From Ignatzschineria sp. RMDPL8A (GTDB taxonomy: Bacteria > Pseudomonadota > Gammaproteobacteria > Cardiobacteriales > Wohlfahrtiimonadaceae): a DNA stretch of 64,000 nucleotides. Below are positions 27,143 through 35,552 of the stretch, piece by piece; position 1 is the stretch's first letter, and every line of letters starts with the position of its first letter. The translations under genes and the position numbers were made by a program. Location: positions 124,001 through 188,000 of the forward strand of contig NZ_JAPPWA010000002.1 of NCBI RefSeq assembly GCF_029815055.1, written 5' to 3'. The notes below the pieces were generated by a model. That model saw only the letters and a list, made by a program, of their open reading frames with translations. It made no database searches and was not told where the DNA came from.

Positions 27143-27797
27143 ATTATTGATCGATCCGCTCATTTTAAAACGACTACTCGGCGGATTTTATTTCACCTTA
27201 AAAGTCTCGCTCATCTCCATTTTGTTAAGCGGAATTTTGGGAACACTATTTGGGGTGATTCGGTTAAGTAATAATGTAGTGATTCGCGCCGTTTTTAGAC
27301 TCTATCTTGAAATCGTACGAATTTTGCCGACGCTTGTTCTCTTATTTGTGCTCTATTTTACCCTGCCGAGGCTCCTTGATATCAATATCAAAGGAGAATG
27401 GGTTGGGGGGATGGCCTTTGTGTTTTGGGGTGCGGCAGAGATGAGCGATATTGTGCGAAGTGCGATTATTTCGCTCCCGAAACATCAAACTGAATCGGCG
27501 CTTGCCATCGGGCTCAATCGGTTTCAGCTCTATCGTTATGTGCTGTTACCGCAGGCCTTTAAACAAATTATGCCGCCGAGTTTAAATCTGGCGGCGCGCA
27601 TTATTATGACCTCTTCGCTGTTAGTGTTAATTGGCGTTCGCGAGGTGATTAAAGTGGGCAAAGAGATCATCGAAGTGACCGCTTTTACCGATCCTGCCGC
27701 CCCGTTTTGGATCTATGGTGCGATTATGATTCTGTTTTTTGCGCTCTGCTATCCGCTCGCCAAAATTTCACACTATTTAAGCCATCGTAAAGGATAA
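27123..27797 (+). CDS. Polar amino-acid ABC transporter permease 2
   Basis: 224 residues, same family as its upstream partner, about five helices. It starts MLNSGIELLIDPLILKRLL, continues with GGFYFTLKVSLISILLSG, and its EAA-like loop is LPKHQTESALAIGLNRFQLY. The two permeases are dissimilar enough to form a heterodimer. The ATG lies inside the end of permease 1 and the stop is three bases from the ATPase start, so all are cotranscribed. Confidence 0.9.
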   Translation: MLNSGIELLIDPLILKRLLGGFYFTLKVSLISILLSGILGTLFGVIRLSNNVVIRAVFRLYLEIVRILPTLVLLFVLYFTLPRLLDINIKGEWVGGMAFVFWGAAEMSDIVRSAIISLPKHQTESALAIGLNRFQLYRYVLLPQAFKQIMPPSLNLAARIIMTSSLLVLIGVREVIKVGKEIIEVTAFTDPAAPFWIYGAIMILFFALCYPLAKISHYLSHRKG

Positions 27798-27800
27798 AAG

Positions 27801-28574
27801 ATGACGGACGACGTTACAAAAAGCCCTGCAAACGCCTCACCAGAAGCGCTCTTAACCGTGAGGAATCTCCATAAATATTTTGGGGAGCGTGAGGTATTAA
27901 AAGGCATCGATTTAACCGTATGTCGCGGTGAAGTGGTGGTGATTTTGGGCCCGTCAGGCTGTGGAAAGTCGACGCTTTTACGCTGTCTAAATGGTCTAGA
28001 GACGATCGAAAGTGGCAGTATTATCTTTAAAGAAAATGAGCTCATCGCGAAAAACGTAAAGTGGGAAGCGGTGCGCGAGTCGATCGGGATGGTCTTTCAA
28101 AGTTACGATCTTTTTCCCAATATGAGCGTGATTGAAAATATTTTGCTCGGCCCGTTAAAAGTACAAAAGAGAGCGCGCGCGGAAGTGGAAGCGGAAGCCG
28201 ATGCGCTGTTAAAGCGGGTGGGGCTTTTTGATCGAAAACATGCCTATCCGCGAGAGCTTTCTGGCGGGCAAAAACAGCGAATTGCCATTGTGCGCGCGCT
28301 CACCATGAAGCCTGAAATTATGCTATTTGATGAGGTGACCGCGTCGCTTGACCCTGAGATGGTGCGGGAAGTACTCGATGTGATTCAGGAGCTTGCGCGC
28401 GAGGGCATGACCATGATTTTGGTGACCCATGAGATGAGTTTTGCGGAGCGGGTCGCCGATCGAATTATTTTTATGGATGGGGGAAAAATTGTTGAAGAGA
28501 GTTCGCCACAACAATTTTTCAAAGGGCCAACGACAGAGCGGGCCCAACAATTTCTCTCTGTCTTTGACTATTAA
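27801..28574 (+). CDS. Polar amino-acid ABC transporter ATP-binding protein
   Basis: 257 residues, GlnQ/HisP type. Walker A is GPSGCGKSTLLRC, Q-loop VFQSYDLFPNMSV, signature LSGGQKQRIAIVRALTM, Walker B IMLFDEVTASLDPE, H-loop VTHEM. The Q-loop and the LDPE-MV block are typical of amino-acid importers. About 20 extra N-terminal residues precede the domain. Energises the two permeases encoded just upstream at the inner face of the membrane. Confidence 0.94.
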   Translation: MTDDVTKSPANASPEALLTVRNLHKYFGEREVLKGIDLTVCRGEVVVILGPSGCGKSTLLRCLNGLETIESGSIIFKENELIAKNVKWEAVRESIGMVFQSYDLFPNMSVIENILLGPLKVQKRARAEVEAEADALLKRVGLFDRKHAYPRELSGGQKQRIAIVRALTMKPEIMLFDEVTASLDPEMVREVLDVIQELAREGMTMILVTHEMSFAERVADRIIFMDGGKIVEESSPQQFFKGPTTERAQQFLSVFDY

Positions 28575-28595
28575 ACTATTTTTAAGGAGTTATCT

Positions 28596-29468
28596 ATGGC
28601 ACAGTTATTTAAGCGCCTCTCTTTTGCCCTATTAATCCCATTGGCAGCGATTCTTGCAAGCTGTGGCGATGATGCGGCAGAGACGAAAACGAGCAGTACA
28701 CCGAGTAACGAAAAAACCGCGATTGAAGTGATTAAAGAGCGCGGAACATTGCGGGTTGCGGTCTTTAGTGACAAACCACCGTTTGGCTATATCGATCGCG
28801 CAGGCACGCCTCAAGGGTATGATATTGAGCTCGCAAAACGCATGGCAAAAGATCTTTTAGGCGATGAGAGCAAGGTTGAATTTGTTCCCACCGAAGCGCA
28901 GCACCGCGTCGATGTTTTACGTTCCAATAAAGTGGATATTACGCTCGCAAACTTTACCGTAACGCCTGAGCGCGCCTCGCAAGTGGATTTTGCAGCGCCC
29001 TATATGAAAACGGCGATCGGCGTTGTTTCCCCGAAAGCGGCTCCGATTGTGACGGTATCTGATCTTGACGGAAAGCAGCTGATTGTCAATAAAGGTACCA
29101 CTTCCGAGAGCTATTTTGCCAAAAATCATGCGAGCATTCCGCAACTTAAATATGACCATAATACCGAAGCGTTTGCAGCGCTGAAAGATGGTCGCGGTGC
29201 GGGGCTTGCCCATGACAATACACTCTTATACGCCTGGACGAAGGAAAATCCTGAGTTTGAAGTGGCGCTCAATCAAGTGGGTGATGTTGATTACATCGCG
29301 CCGGCAGTGAAAAAGGGCAATGCCGAGCTTTTAGAGTGGATTAATCAAGAGATTGAAACGCTCCAAAATGAGGAGTTTTTTCATCAAGCTTATGATAAAG
29401 CGGTGAGCCCATTTTATGGTGAAGGCGTGGATCCGGATAATATCGTGATCGATGCGAGTAATCGTTAA
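28596..29468 (+). CDS. Amino-acid ABC transporter substrate-binding lipoprotein
   Basis: 290 residues, family 3 solute-binding protein (SBP_bac_3). Signal peptide with lipobox LASC (residue about 27), so it is lipid-anchored in the periplasm. After a Ser/Thr linker come VIKERGTLRVAVFSDKPPFGYID and QGYDIELAKRMAKDLLG, then DITLANFTVTPERA and the second-lobe segment GAGLAHDNTLLYAW. It delivers the amino acid to the permeases upstream. An SD AAGGAG precedes the ATG and a strong terminator follows, closing the four-gene operon. Confidence 0.92.
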   Translation: MAQLFKRLSFALLIPLAAILASCGDDAAETKTSSTPSNEKTAIEVIKERGTLRVAVFSDKPPFGYIDRAGTPQGYDIELAKRMAKDLLGDESKVEFVPTEAQHRVDVLRSNKVDITLANFTVTPERASQVDFAAPYMKTAIGVVSPKAAPIVTVSDLDGKQLIVNKGTTSESYFAKNHASIPQLKYDHNTEAFAALKDGRGAGLAHDNTLLYAWTKENPEFEVALNQVGDVDYIAPAVKKGNAELLEWINQEIETLQNEEFFHQAYDKAVSPFYGEGVDPDNIVIDASNR

Positions 29469-29496
29469 TTAAGCGTTAAAATCTTACATTTAAAGT

Positions 29497-29529
29497 AAGC
29501 CCGAAGAGATATGGTCTTTGGGCTTTTTT
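29497..29529 (+). terminator. Terminator of the amino-acid ABC operon
   Basis: AAGCCC (29497-29502) with GGGCTT (29520-29525), inner AAGA/TCTT, then a T6 run to 29529. It overlaps by two bases the stop codon of the convergent MFS gene. Confidence 0.85.
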
Positions 29530-30673
29530 ATAGTTTGAAAATCAAGAGTGCCATGAGTGAGAGCGGAATTAATACGAGGCCAAGGGAGCCTGTCGTGCCG
29601 GCAAGGATGAGCCCAAGACCAATCAATGCATAATAAAACAGCCCTAAAATAGCTCCCGCAGATCCGAGCGCATGTTGATAATCCTTGAGCGCAATGGTGA
29701 GGAGATTGGGGATCGCAATGCTGTAGGCAATCATAATGCCCATCATCGGCAGGACAAAAATCGGCTTGGATTCCAAGCTTTTTAGTAAGAGACTGCTCAG
29801 CAGACTTAGCCCAATGGCGAGCAATATTAAGCGGTCGCCATCGATGGAGCGTTTGATCAAATAGCGATTGCTATATGCTCCGATAAAGGTGCCGATTCCG
29901 AGGAAAATCCCGCTAAAACCATAGAGCGAGCGAGGAAGATTTAAACGGTCAAACATAAAGGGCGCGAGTTGATAATAGCTAAAGAGCATAATATTAAAGC
30001 TAGCAATTAAAAGCGTACATTTCCAAATGTGCCGTGATCGAATCATTGAACCCAAAAGGGGCATGATTTTCGGCATGGAAGGCGGTTGCACCTTTGTTTC
30101 AGGGAGAGAAAACATGCACCAGCAAAGCAGGATAACGCCGATCAGATTGAGGAGGGAAAAGATCGCTTCTACACCACCGAGTGAGCTCATGAAAGCCCCT
30201 AGAATTAGGCCGATCATCGGGCTTAAGGCAAGCGCAATGCCAATGACTGAAAAGAGCTTTCGCAGGGCATCGCCACTCAATTGATCGCGAATCATCGTCT
30301 GTGTGCCGATCGAGCCAATTGCGGCAGAAAACGCCATCGCAATTCTTGCAAGAAGTAGCATGGAAAACGAAGGCGCCAACAGTGCGATTAGCGTTGCGAG
30401 TGTATAGAGTAACAGAGCGAGCAATACCGAGAGACGGCGGCCGATGAGATCGCATAAAATTCCCCACACCATCACCCCTAGGGCAAAGGCGAGAAAATAG
30501 CATGAGAGCGTTTGCGTTGCGACGATTTGTGAGACGTTAAAACGTTCAGCAATGAGCGGCAATGCGGGGCTATAGATGGTTTCAACAATCTGTGGAAACA
30601 TCACGAGCGCAATGAGAAGAACCGGTGAAAGTGTTCCGCGGCTGATGGATTTGAGGGTGATGTAAGGGATCAT
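29528..30673 (-). CDS. MFS drug-type exporter (Bcr/CflA-like)
   Basis: 381 residues, about 12 membrane helices. Starts in the DHA1 style: LIALVMFPQIVETIYSPALPLIAERF, in which helix 1 ends with the Bcr/EmrD-type (D/E)xYxPALP pattern (given in part: YSPALPLIAERF); loop 2-3 carries GILCDLIGRRLSVLL (motif A). Bcr/CflA relatives export drugs and small metabolites by proton antiport. It is divergent from an AraC regulator 100 bp away, the usual arrangement for regulator and target. Ligand unknown. Confidence 0.85.
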   Translation of the reverse strand: MIPYITLKSISRGTLSPVLLIALVMFPQIVETIYSPALPLIAERFNVSQIVATQTLSCYFLAFALGVMVWGILCDLIGRRLSVLLALLLYTLATLIALLAPSFSMLLLARIAMAFSAAIGSIGTQTMIRDQLSGDALRKLFSVIGIALALSPMIGLILGAFMSSLGGVEAIFSLLNLIGVILLCWCMFSLPETKVQPPSMPKIMPLLGSMIRSRHIWKCTLLIASFNIMLFSYYQLAPFMFDRLNLPRSLYGFSGIFLGIGTFIGAYSNRYLIKRSIDGDRLILLAIGLSLLSSLLLKSLESKPIFVLPMMGIMIAYSIAIPNLLTIALKDYQHALGSAGAILGLFYYALIGLGLILAGTTGSLGLVLIPLSLMALLIFKL

Positions 30674-30773
30674 AATGCCTCCTAAAATCGGAAAGGCCTT
30701 ATTGTAATAAGATTATAGATTGCGTAATATCTATATTTAGACAATATATATGTAAAATCGGACAGATATTAAA

Positions 30774-31532
30774 ATGGCGTGGATTGAGGCAGATGTTGAA
30801 TTCAATGCGGATCGAATTGAGAGCCTGATTGTTGGGATCGCCTCGAAATTGTTGCGACACGATTCGGGAGTGCATTGCCATGCAAAAGGGCAACTGCTTT
30901 TCTCTGAAAAGGGCGCGATGACCATTATGCTTGGGGGTTTACTCTCCGTTCTTCCGCCGCAACGGTTGGCGTGGATTCCGCCTCATTTACCGCACCGGGT
31001 GCAATTGACGGAAGTGGTGAATTATCGCTCGATCTATGTGGATCATGAGGCTTGTCCGGCATTGCCAAACACGCATCTTATCTGGAATGTTTCGCCCCTG
31101 TTGAGGGAGATTTTAGAGGTGATCGCTGCATCGCCTTGGGAGACCGATTGGACGTGCGCCCCTGCAAAAAACTGGCTTTCAGTGTTGTGGGATGAGCTCG
31201 ATTATGGCCGTGTAGAGAATATGTATCTGCCACTGCCGACGGATTATCGTTTACAACGGATCGATTTTAATGCGCTTCCTCCACCGCTTCACGAGCTTAC
31301 GCAAACGATTGGGGCCAGCGATAAAACCATTACCCGAATTTTCCAAAAAGAGACGGGATTAGGCTATCAAGCCTGGCGGCAGCAATGGAGGGTTTTGAAG
31401 GCGGTGTCGCTCTTAAGTGAAGGGCTTCCGTTAATGGAGATTGCCGATCAATTGGGCTTTGCGAGCGATACTGTTTTCGCCCAATTTTTTAAGAAAATGA
31501 CGGGGCAAACGCCTAAGCAATATTGTAAATAG
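30774..31532 (+). CDS. AraC-family transcriptional regulator
   Basis: 252 residues. N-terminal cupin ligand domain (HDSGVHCHAKGQLLFSEKGAMTI ... VLPPQRLAWIPPHLPHRVQL, quoted in pieces), then the tandem HTH domain at about 165-250: GASDKTITRIFQKETG, RVLKAVSLLSEG, EIADQLGFASDTVFAQFFKKMTG, with the AraC signature. It resembles the NimR/RipA-type regulators that sit next to MFS exporters. The intergenic 100 bp to the divergent MFS gene should contain its operator; I see AT-rich sequence but no clear repeat. Controls the exporter by inference. Confidence 0.88.
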   Translation: MAWIEADVEFNADRIESLIVGIASKLLRHDSGVHCHAKGQLLFSEKGAMTIMLGGLLSVLPPQRLAWIPPHLPHRVQLTEVVNYRSIYVDHEACPALPNTHLIWNVSPLLREILEVIAASPWETDWTCAPAKNWLSVLWDELDYGRVENMYLPLPTDYRLQRIDFNALPPPLHELTQTIGASDKTITRIFQKETGLGYQAWRQQWRVLKAVSLLSEGLPLMEIADQLGFASDTVFAQFFKKMTGQTPKQYCK

Positions 31533-31537
31533 AATGG

Positions 31538-31831
31538 TCAGTTTTGAGGGTTTGAATCATCATTATTGTGATCGGTATCGGTATCGGTATCGGGATCGGG
31601 ATCGGGATCGGGATCGGGATTGCGATTGCGACGATTTTCCTCCGCCTCTTTTTGCATCTTGCGAATGGTCAAAAAGGGCAGAATAAAGGCCCAGTAGATG
31701 ATGTAGAGTCCGCCTAATAACGGATGAATGATAAAGGCGACGACGAGAAGCGTCATATGGCCAAGGCCACTTAGGAGCATTTTGGTGCCGCCGAGGGTTT
31801 TGAGATCGTTCTTTTTTGCGGGATCGCTCAT
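31538..31831 (-). CDS. Small membrane protein with Asp-Pro/Asp-Thr repeat tail
   Basis: 97 residues. One long or two tight membrane helices (about 22-55: MTLLVVAFIIHPLLGGLYIIYWAF in parts), a short basic segment KMQKEAEENRRNRN, then a strictly periodic tail of five PD and three TD dipeptides before HNNDD. The repeat comes from eight hexanucleotides (31571-31618), so its length can change without frameshift. A strong SD, AAGGAGG, precedes the ATG. It is convergent with the AraC gene (5 bp between stops). No recognised family; the acidic tail may bind cations or partners, but that is a guess. Confidence 0.75.
   Translation of the reverse strand: MSDPAKKNDLKTLGGTKMLLSGLGHMTLLVVAFIIHPLLGGLYIIYWAFILPFLTIRKMQKEAEENRRNRNPDPDPDPDPDTDTDTDHNNDDSNPQN
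31571..31618. repeat. Hexanucleotide tandem repeat, 8 units
   Basis: Three ATCGGT units followed by five ATCGGG units, without interruption, within the 3' part of the small membrane-protein gene. Units encode Asp-Thr and Asp-Pro on the minus strand. A good candidate for strain-variable (VNTR-type) length. Confidence 0.95.
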
Positions 31832-31938
31832 GGGTGCGCCTCCTTATTGGGGTTGTCGCTTGGTTTGTTTTTGTTATCACCATTATATCGGTGTGGGAGA
31901 AGGTTTCAGCGATAGATCTTAGTCATTAATTTTAATCA

Positions 31939-31962
31939 TTAAAAAACCACCCGAAGGTGGTT
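31939..31962 (-). terminator. Terminator after the DAACS symporter gene
   Basis: AACCACC (31945-31951) and GGTGGTT (31956-31962) form a perfect stem; on the minus strand it is followed by six T (31946-31941). It lies 55 bp downstream of the symporter stop. Confidence 0.8.
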
Positions 31963-32017
31963 GTTGATTATTTGTTTGATGATTGTTGAATGATTGACAA
32001 TCTGTGAACAGCGAGGA

Positions 32018-33361
32018 TTATGCGACCGATTGTTCTCTGACGATATTGGGCTCACTCACAGCGGCATCGGGCAGTAGATCTGGATTTTCCTCACCGAGTT
32101 CCCCTTCCCATTTTGCAATGGCAACTGAGGCGAGACCATTTCCGACGACATTGGTGGCAGAACGGCCCATATCTAAGAATTGATCCACCGCGAGAAGGAG
32201 CGCAACGCCGCCTTCAGGCAGGTTGAAGGTGCTTAATGTAGCCGCAATCACAACGAGCGCTGCGCGTGGTACTCCGGCGATCCCTTTTGAGGTGACCATC
32301 AGGAGAAGCAACATCGTCACTTGCGTCCCGAAGCTTAGATCAATGCCGGCGATTTGGGCGATAAAGATCACCGCAAAGGCGCAATACATCATCGAACCAT
32401 CGAGATTAAAGGAGTAGCCGACGGGAAGTACAAAGCTGGAGATTTTTTTACTTACGCCAAATTTATTCATCCCTTCTAAGGTTTTCGGGTAGGCGGCTTC
32501 ACTGCTTGCCGTCCCAAAGGCGAGTAAAAACGGTTCGCGGAGATAATGCACCAGGCGGAAGACGCGTTTGCCCACCATTAAAAAGGCGATAAAGCCCATT
32601 AAGAGCCAGAGCATGGCAAGCGAGAAGTAAAATTCACCGATGAAAATCCCGAGCTTTAAGAGTGGCACTAATCCCTCTTTTGTCACTAAGGCGGCGATCG
32701 CGGCAAAGACCGCAACGGGCGCGAGATTCATCACATAGCTGGTCACTTTAATAATGACAAAGGAGAGCTCTTCGATAACATCAATGAGGCGGCGCGCTTT
32801 CTCCCCAACGGCGGCGCAAGCAATGCCAAAAAAGACGGAAAACACGACGATTTGAAGCACGGAGTTTGTCGCCATCGCTTCCACAACGCTCTGCGGGACA
32901 ATCTCATGCATAAAGGAACGTAGCGAAAATCCTTCATTGGAGATCCCGGTTTCACGATCGGCGAGGGTATCTAAAATGTGCGGATCAAAATATTGCCCGG
33001 GATTGAAGAGATTGATAAAGAAGAGCCCGACTAAAATCGAGACAAAGGAAGCGCCGACAAACCATAAGAGCGTTTTAAGCCCAACGCGGCCGACCACCTG
33101 CATATTCCCCATGCGCGCGATGCCCACCACTAAGGTTGAGAAGATGAGCGGGGCGATAATCATCTTAATAAAGCGTAGAAACATCTCACTTAAAATGGAG
33201 ATATTATCGGCAAGCGCTAGGCGTTTTAAATGAGCGGGATCCTCCATCGGGTCGAGCGCAGGATTGAGCTCCGGAAGGAAGAATTGATCATTTAAATATC
33301 CCACGAACGCCCCTAATACCAGCGCGATCACGATCCATGTGGTTAATTTAAACTTAAACAT
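32018..33361 (-). CDS. Dicarboxylate/amino-acid:cation symporter (DAACS family)
   Basis: 447 residues, GltP/DctA family. Eight membrane helices plus two re-entrant hairpins. Seen: MIIAPLIFSTLVVGIARMG in helix 3, the first re-entrant loop with the serine-rich GTASSEAAYPKTLEGM near residue 290, SFNLDGSMMYCAFAVIFIAQ in helix 7, and SKGIAGVPRAALVV in hairpin 2, with DRSLD-type DMGRSATNVVGN following. It takes up glutamate/aspartate or C4-dicarboxylates with H+ or Na+. A LysR gene lies upstream in the same direction (208 bp between). Promoter region 33362-33440. Confidence 0.92.
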   Translation of the reverse strand: MFKFKLTTWIVIALVLGAFVGYLNDQFFLPELNPALDPMEDPAHLKRLALADNISILSEMFLRFIKMIIAPLIFSTLVVGIARMGNMQVVGRVGLKTLLWFVGASFVSILVGLFFINLFNPGQYFDPHILDTLADRETGISNEGFSLRSFMHEIVPQSVVEAMATNSVLQIVVFSVFFGIACAAVGEKARRLIDVIEELSFVIIKVTSYVMNLAPVAVFAAIAALVTKEGLVPLLKLGIFIGEFYFSLAMLWLLMGFIAFLMVGKRVFRLVHYLREPFLLAFGTASSEAAYPKTLEGMNKFGVSKKISSFVLPVGYSFNLDGSMMYCAFAVIFIAQIAGIDLSFGTQVTMLLLLMVTSKGIAGVPRAALVVIAATLSTFNLPEGGVALLLAVDQFLDMGRSATNVVGNGLASVAIAKWEGELGEENPDLLPDAAVSEPNIVREQSVA

Positions 33362-33569
33362 GTAAAGGAGTCCTTAAATTTGTAAAAACATCTATTAGAC
33401 TCCATTCGGACGGGGCTTTCAATTAAAGTTTTAAATGTATCAGCGCGGGGATATAAGGCCTGTTTCCTGTTTAATCGGCACTATTTCGAGCCATCGAAAA
33501 GATTGCTTTATAAGCGAAATTTATAAAGGGCTGATCTTGATCGATTCTTTTGATGGGAAATTAGTTGGA

Positions 33570-34529
33570 TTAGTCTGTAATGGCGGGATTGCCGGGATTG
33601 AGCTGGGTAAATTCCTTGACGATAAGATCGGCAAGGAGACGGCTGTCGGAGAGTTGGTGTTGGCGATTCCACGCAATGGCGGTTTTGTTGTAAACGGTTT
33701 CCGTCAAATAACGATAGACAACGCCGGGATGATGGAAATATTGGGTCGCTTCGGGAACAATCGCGATGCCAAAATTGGCGGCCACAAGAGAGACAATCGT
33801 CGTTTGCTCTTGCGCCGTTTGCATCACTTTCGGGCGGAAATTGGCCATCTCGCAAAGCGTCATCACTGCATCATAATACCCCTTTCCGGCCGATTCAGGC
33901 GCCATCACAAAGGGCTCGTTTTTAAGATCGCTAATGGTGATATGGGTCTCTTGCGCGAGTGGATGCATGAGCGGAATGCAGATAATATAGGGCTCTTTAC
34001 GAATAAGCGTCGTTTCGATGGAAGGGTCAAACACCGGGGGCACGAGTAATCCCAAATCAATGCTGCCATTATTGAGCGCTTTAATCTGTTGCGTCGTGGT
34101 GAGCTGGCGCACGTGGACTAAAAGATCGGGATAGCATTCGCGGGATTTTTTTAAAATAAGCGGGAGCAGACTGGGCATCGTGCTGCCAGTAAACGCTAAG
34201 GTGATAATCCCCGATTTCCCCTCATGAATGCGGATCACCGTATCGATATCTTTATCTAAAATTTGGAACATGCGCGTGCTCGCCTCAAGGAGATATTCGC
34301 CGGCTTTGGTGAGGGTCACTTCTCGATTGGTGCGATGAAAGAGCGTCACGCCTAAGGATTCTTCGAGCTGTTGAATCCGTCTTGAGAGCGGTGGCTGAGT
34401 CATATTTAACGCATCGGCTGCTTTAGTAAAATGCTGATATTTCGCCACATAATAGAAATACCTAAGCAGATGAAGCGGCACGTCTAATGCGTTTTTTATA
34501 TTAATTAAGTCCATATATGCATTATACAT
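33570..34529 (-). CDS. LysR-family transcriptional regulator
   Basis: 319 residues. N-terminal winged HTH: LRYFYYVAKYQHFTKAADAL, NMTQPPLSRRIQQLEESLG, LFHRTNREVTLTKAG; C-terminal two-lobed effector domain (GIITLAFTGSTMPSLLP, EPYIICIPLMHPLA, FGIAIVPEATQYFHHPGVV). The CatM/BenM-like effector region points to small aromatic or carboxylate ligands. The first ATG (34529) has no SD, and a TATAAT lies at that point, so the ATG at 34514 (MDLINIKN) may be the true start. It may regulate the symporter downstream, but gene order does not prove this. Confidence 0.88.
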   Translation of the reverse strand: MYNAYMDLINIKNALDVPLHLLRYFYYVAKYQHFTKAADALNMTQPPLSRRIQQLEESLGVTLFHRTNREVTLTKAGEYLLEASTRMFQILDKDIDTVIRIHEGKSGIITLAFTGSTMPSLLPLILKKSRECYPDLLVHVRQLTTTQQIKALNNGSIDLGLLVPPVFDPSIETTLIRKEPYIICIPLMHPLAQETHITISDLKNEPFVMAPESAGKGYYDAVMTLCEMANFRPKVMQTAQEQTTIVSLVAANFGIAIVPEATQYFHHPGVVYRYLTETVYNKTAIAWNRQHQLSDSRLLADLIVKEFTQLNPGNPAITD

Positions 34530-34599
34530 ATTATGGCAGGATTGGTAAGATCTTCTAGCTGAAAAGTGATCTACTCACGTTTTAGATCAATCATGTTAC

Positions 34600-34852
34600 G
34601 CCATAACCCAGCGATCAGGATGATCCTTGGAGATGTCAGAGCAAGTAAGCTCCCTACTTATGGACAAGTAGCGAAAATGGATTTTAGCATCGTTATGGCA
34701 CAGATTGATTTCAGCGTTTCTATTTTGATGGAGTGGAATAGAAACATACCTCGTTCAATCGGGGGAGTCATACCCCGCATCTGTGTCGCAAGACTGAAAA
34801 TTTCGGTATTTTAAAGAGTAAGCTACTTAGGTAGAGGGCTTTTCTTTTTTGA
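34600..34852 (+). other. Non-coding stretch with GGA hairpins
   Basis: GATC-AGGAT-GATC (34613-34625), and CTACTT/AAGTAG with hexaloop ATGGAC (34654-34671), put GGA in loops; ATGGA also occurs at 34677-34681 and 34728-34732. A CGGGG/CCCCG stem (34760-34777) and a GGGCTTTTCTTTTTT run (34837-34851) follow. An 82-codon ORF across it starts with GTG without an SD and has no recognisable protein character. Possible second Csr-type RNA, weak. No convincing promoter. Confidence 0.25.
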
Positions 34853-35104
34853 TCAATTAATGGAGTGATCGATCACGGGCGACAAGTGCGGTGGGATTGG
34901 CTTAATCGCCTTAATCACGGCTAACCGAACAATGAACCTCAATATATTATATAAAATTCAATAGTCATGCATTGGAAGTTGCGGGAAAGTTGCTTTAACG
35001 CAATCATCTTAAATTTTCCTGAAATTAGCGATCGGTTCGCCATAAGTTGGCACGATTTTTGTTTTCCGTCTTATATTATATTTTCATCCCGCATTTATTA
35101 TTAT

Positions 35105-35306
35105 CAGGCAATAAAAAAGCACTCACCAGATTGGGCGTGAGTGCTTTAGCTTTTTTTAAAGTGATAGACAAGGTGGAGGAGGCATTTGGCATGTTACCTC
35201 TTCCATGCACAACGCTTTTCAGCGAATTGCGCTCTCCTTTTACAAGGGGATTTTCTCAAAAGTAATAAAGATGGACGGTGCTTTTGAGAAATAGCATTGA
35301 GTGCCA
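35105..35306 (-). ncRNA. Candidate structured small RNA, minus strand
   Basis: About 200 nt, read leftwards. A perfect TATAAT -10 (35317-35312, minus strand) is followed by four stems: an 11-bp perfect repeat 35281-35291 with 35252-35262; GCGCAA-TT-CGCT/AGCG-TTGTGC with a GAAA tetraloop (35207-35232); GGAAGAGG/CCTCCTCC with one mismatch (35197-35204 with 35175-35182); and an 11-bp perfect stem 35116-35126 with 35137-35147 followed on the minus strand by TTTTTT, an intrinsic terminator. No ORF of quality overlaps. It is not 6S, SRP, tmRNA or RNase P RNA by their landmarks. The structures are seen; transcription is inferred. The -35 is poor. Confidence 0.5.
35116..35157. terminator. Strong hairpin terminator, bidirectional
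   Basis: Eleven perfect base pairs (35116-35126 with 35137-35147). Minus-strand tail is GCTTTTTT directly at the stem; plus-strand tail AGC then seven T (35151-35157). Confidence 0.75.
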
Positions 35307-35440
35307 TATTGATTATAGAGCGTTGGCAAAAAATTGCGTTTAAGATGGTTTTAGATCGGTATTGATTTGTAAAAAATGGTTTTATTGTGTGGGAAAAGCG
35401 CCAAGGTTAGCCCTTTTTTAGCCTTTACAAAATATTTGTA

Positions 35441-35454
35441 TTGATAAAATTCAA
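35441..35454 (+). promoter_or_regulatory. FNR/Anr-like site upstream of uspA
   Basis: TTGAT-AAAA-TTCAA differs at one position from the FNR consensus TTGAT-N4-ATCAA. A TATAGT -10 (35504-35509) downstream puts it about 68 bp before the likely start, a distance seen for class I activation. Single site, so moderate to low confidence. Confidence 0.35.
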
Positions 35455-35552
35455 CTTTCTTTTTTTTATTAGAGGATTGATTTTTATTCTGCCGAAAATG
35501 CGCTATAGTGGGGGTGTAAACAATTCTTTACAGCCCTTAGGAGGAGAGACTA

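Noticed and set aside
31571-31618. CRISPR-like repeat
   Set aside because: It is a short contiguous hexanucleotide array with no spacers and lies in a coding frame.
33435-34049. 204-codon plus-strand ORF
   Set aside because: Lies antisense within the LysR gene, whose motifs are unmistakable; no SD or family features.
34566-34814. 82-codon ORF upstream of uspA
   Set aside because: GTG start with no SD, no domain; hairpin structures suggest non-coding DNA.
35047-35265. 72-codon ORF beginning MARFLFSVLYYIF
   Set aside because: It runs through a perfect terminator hairpin, starts at TTG without SD, and the second half is unlike protein.
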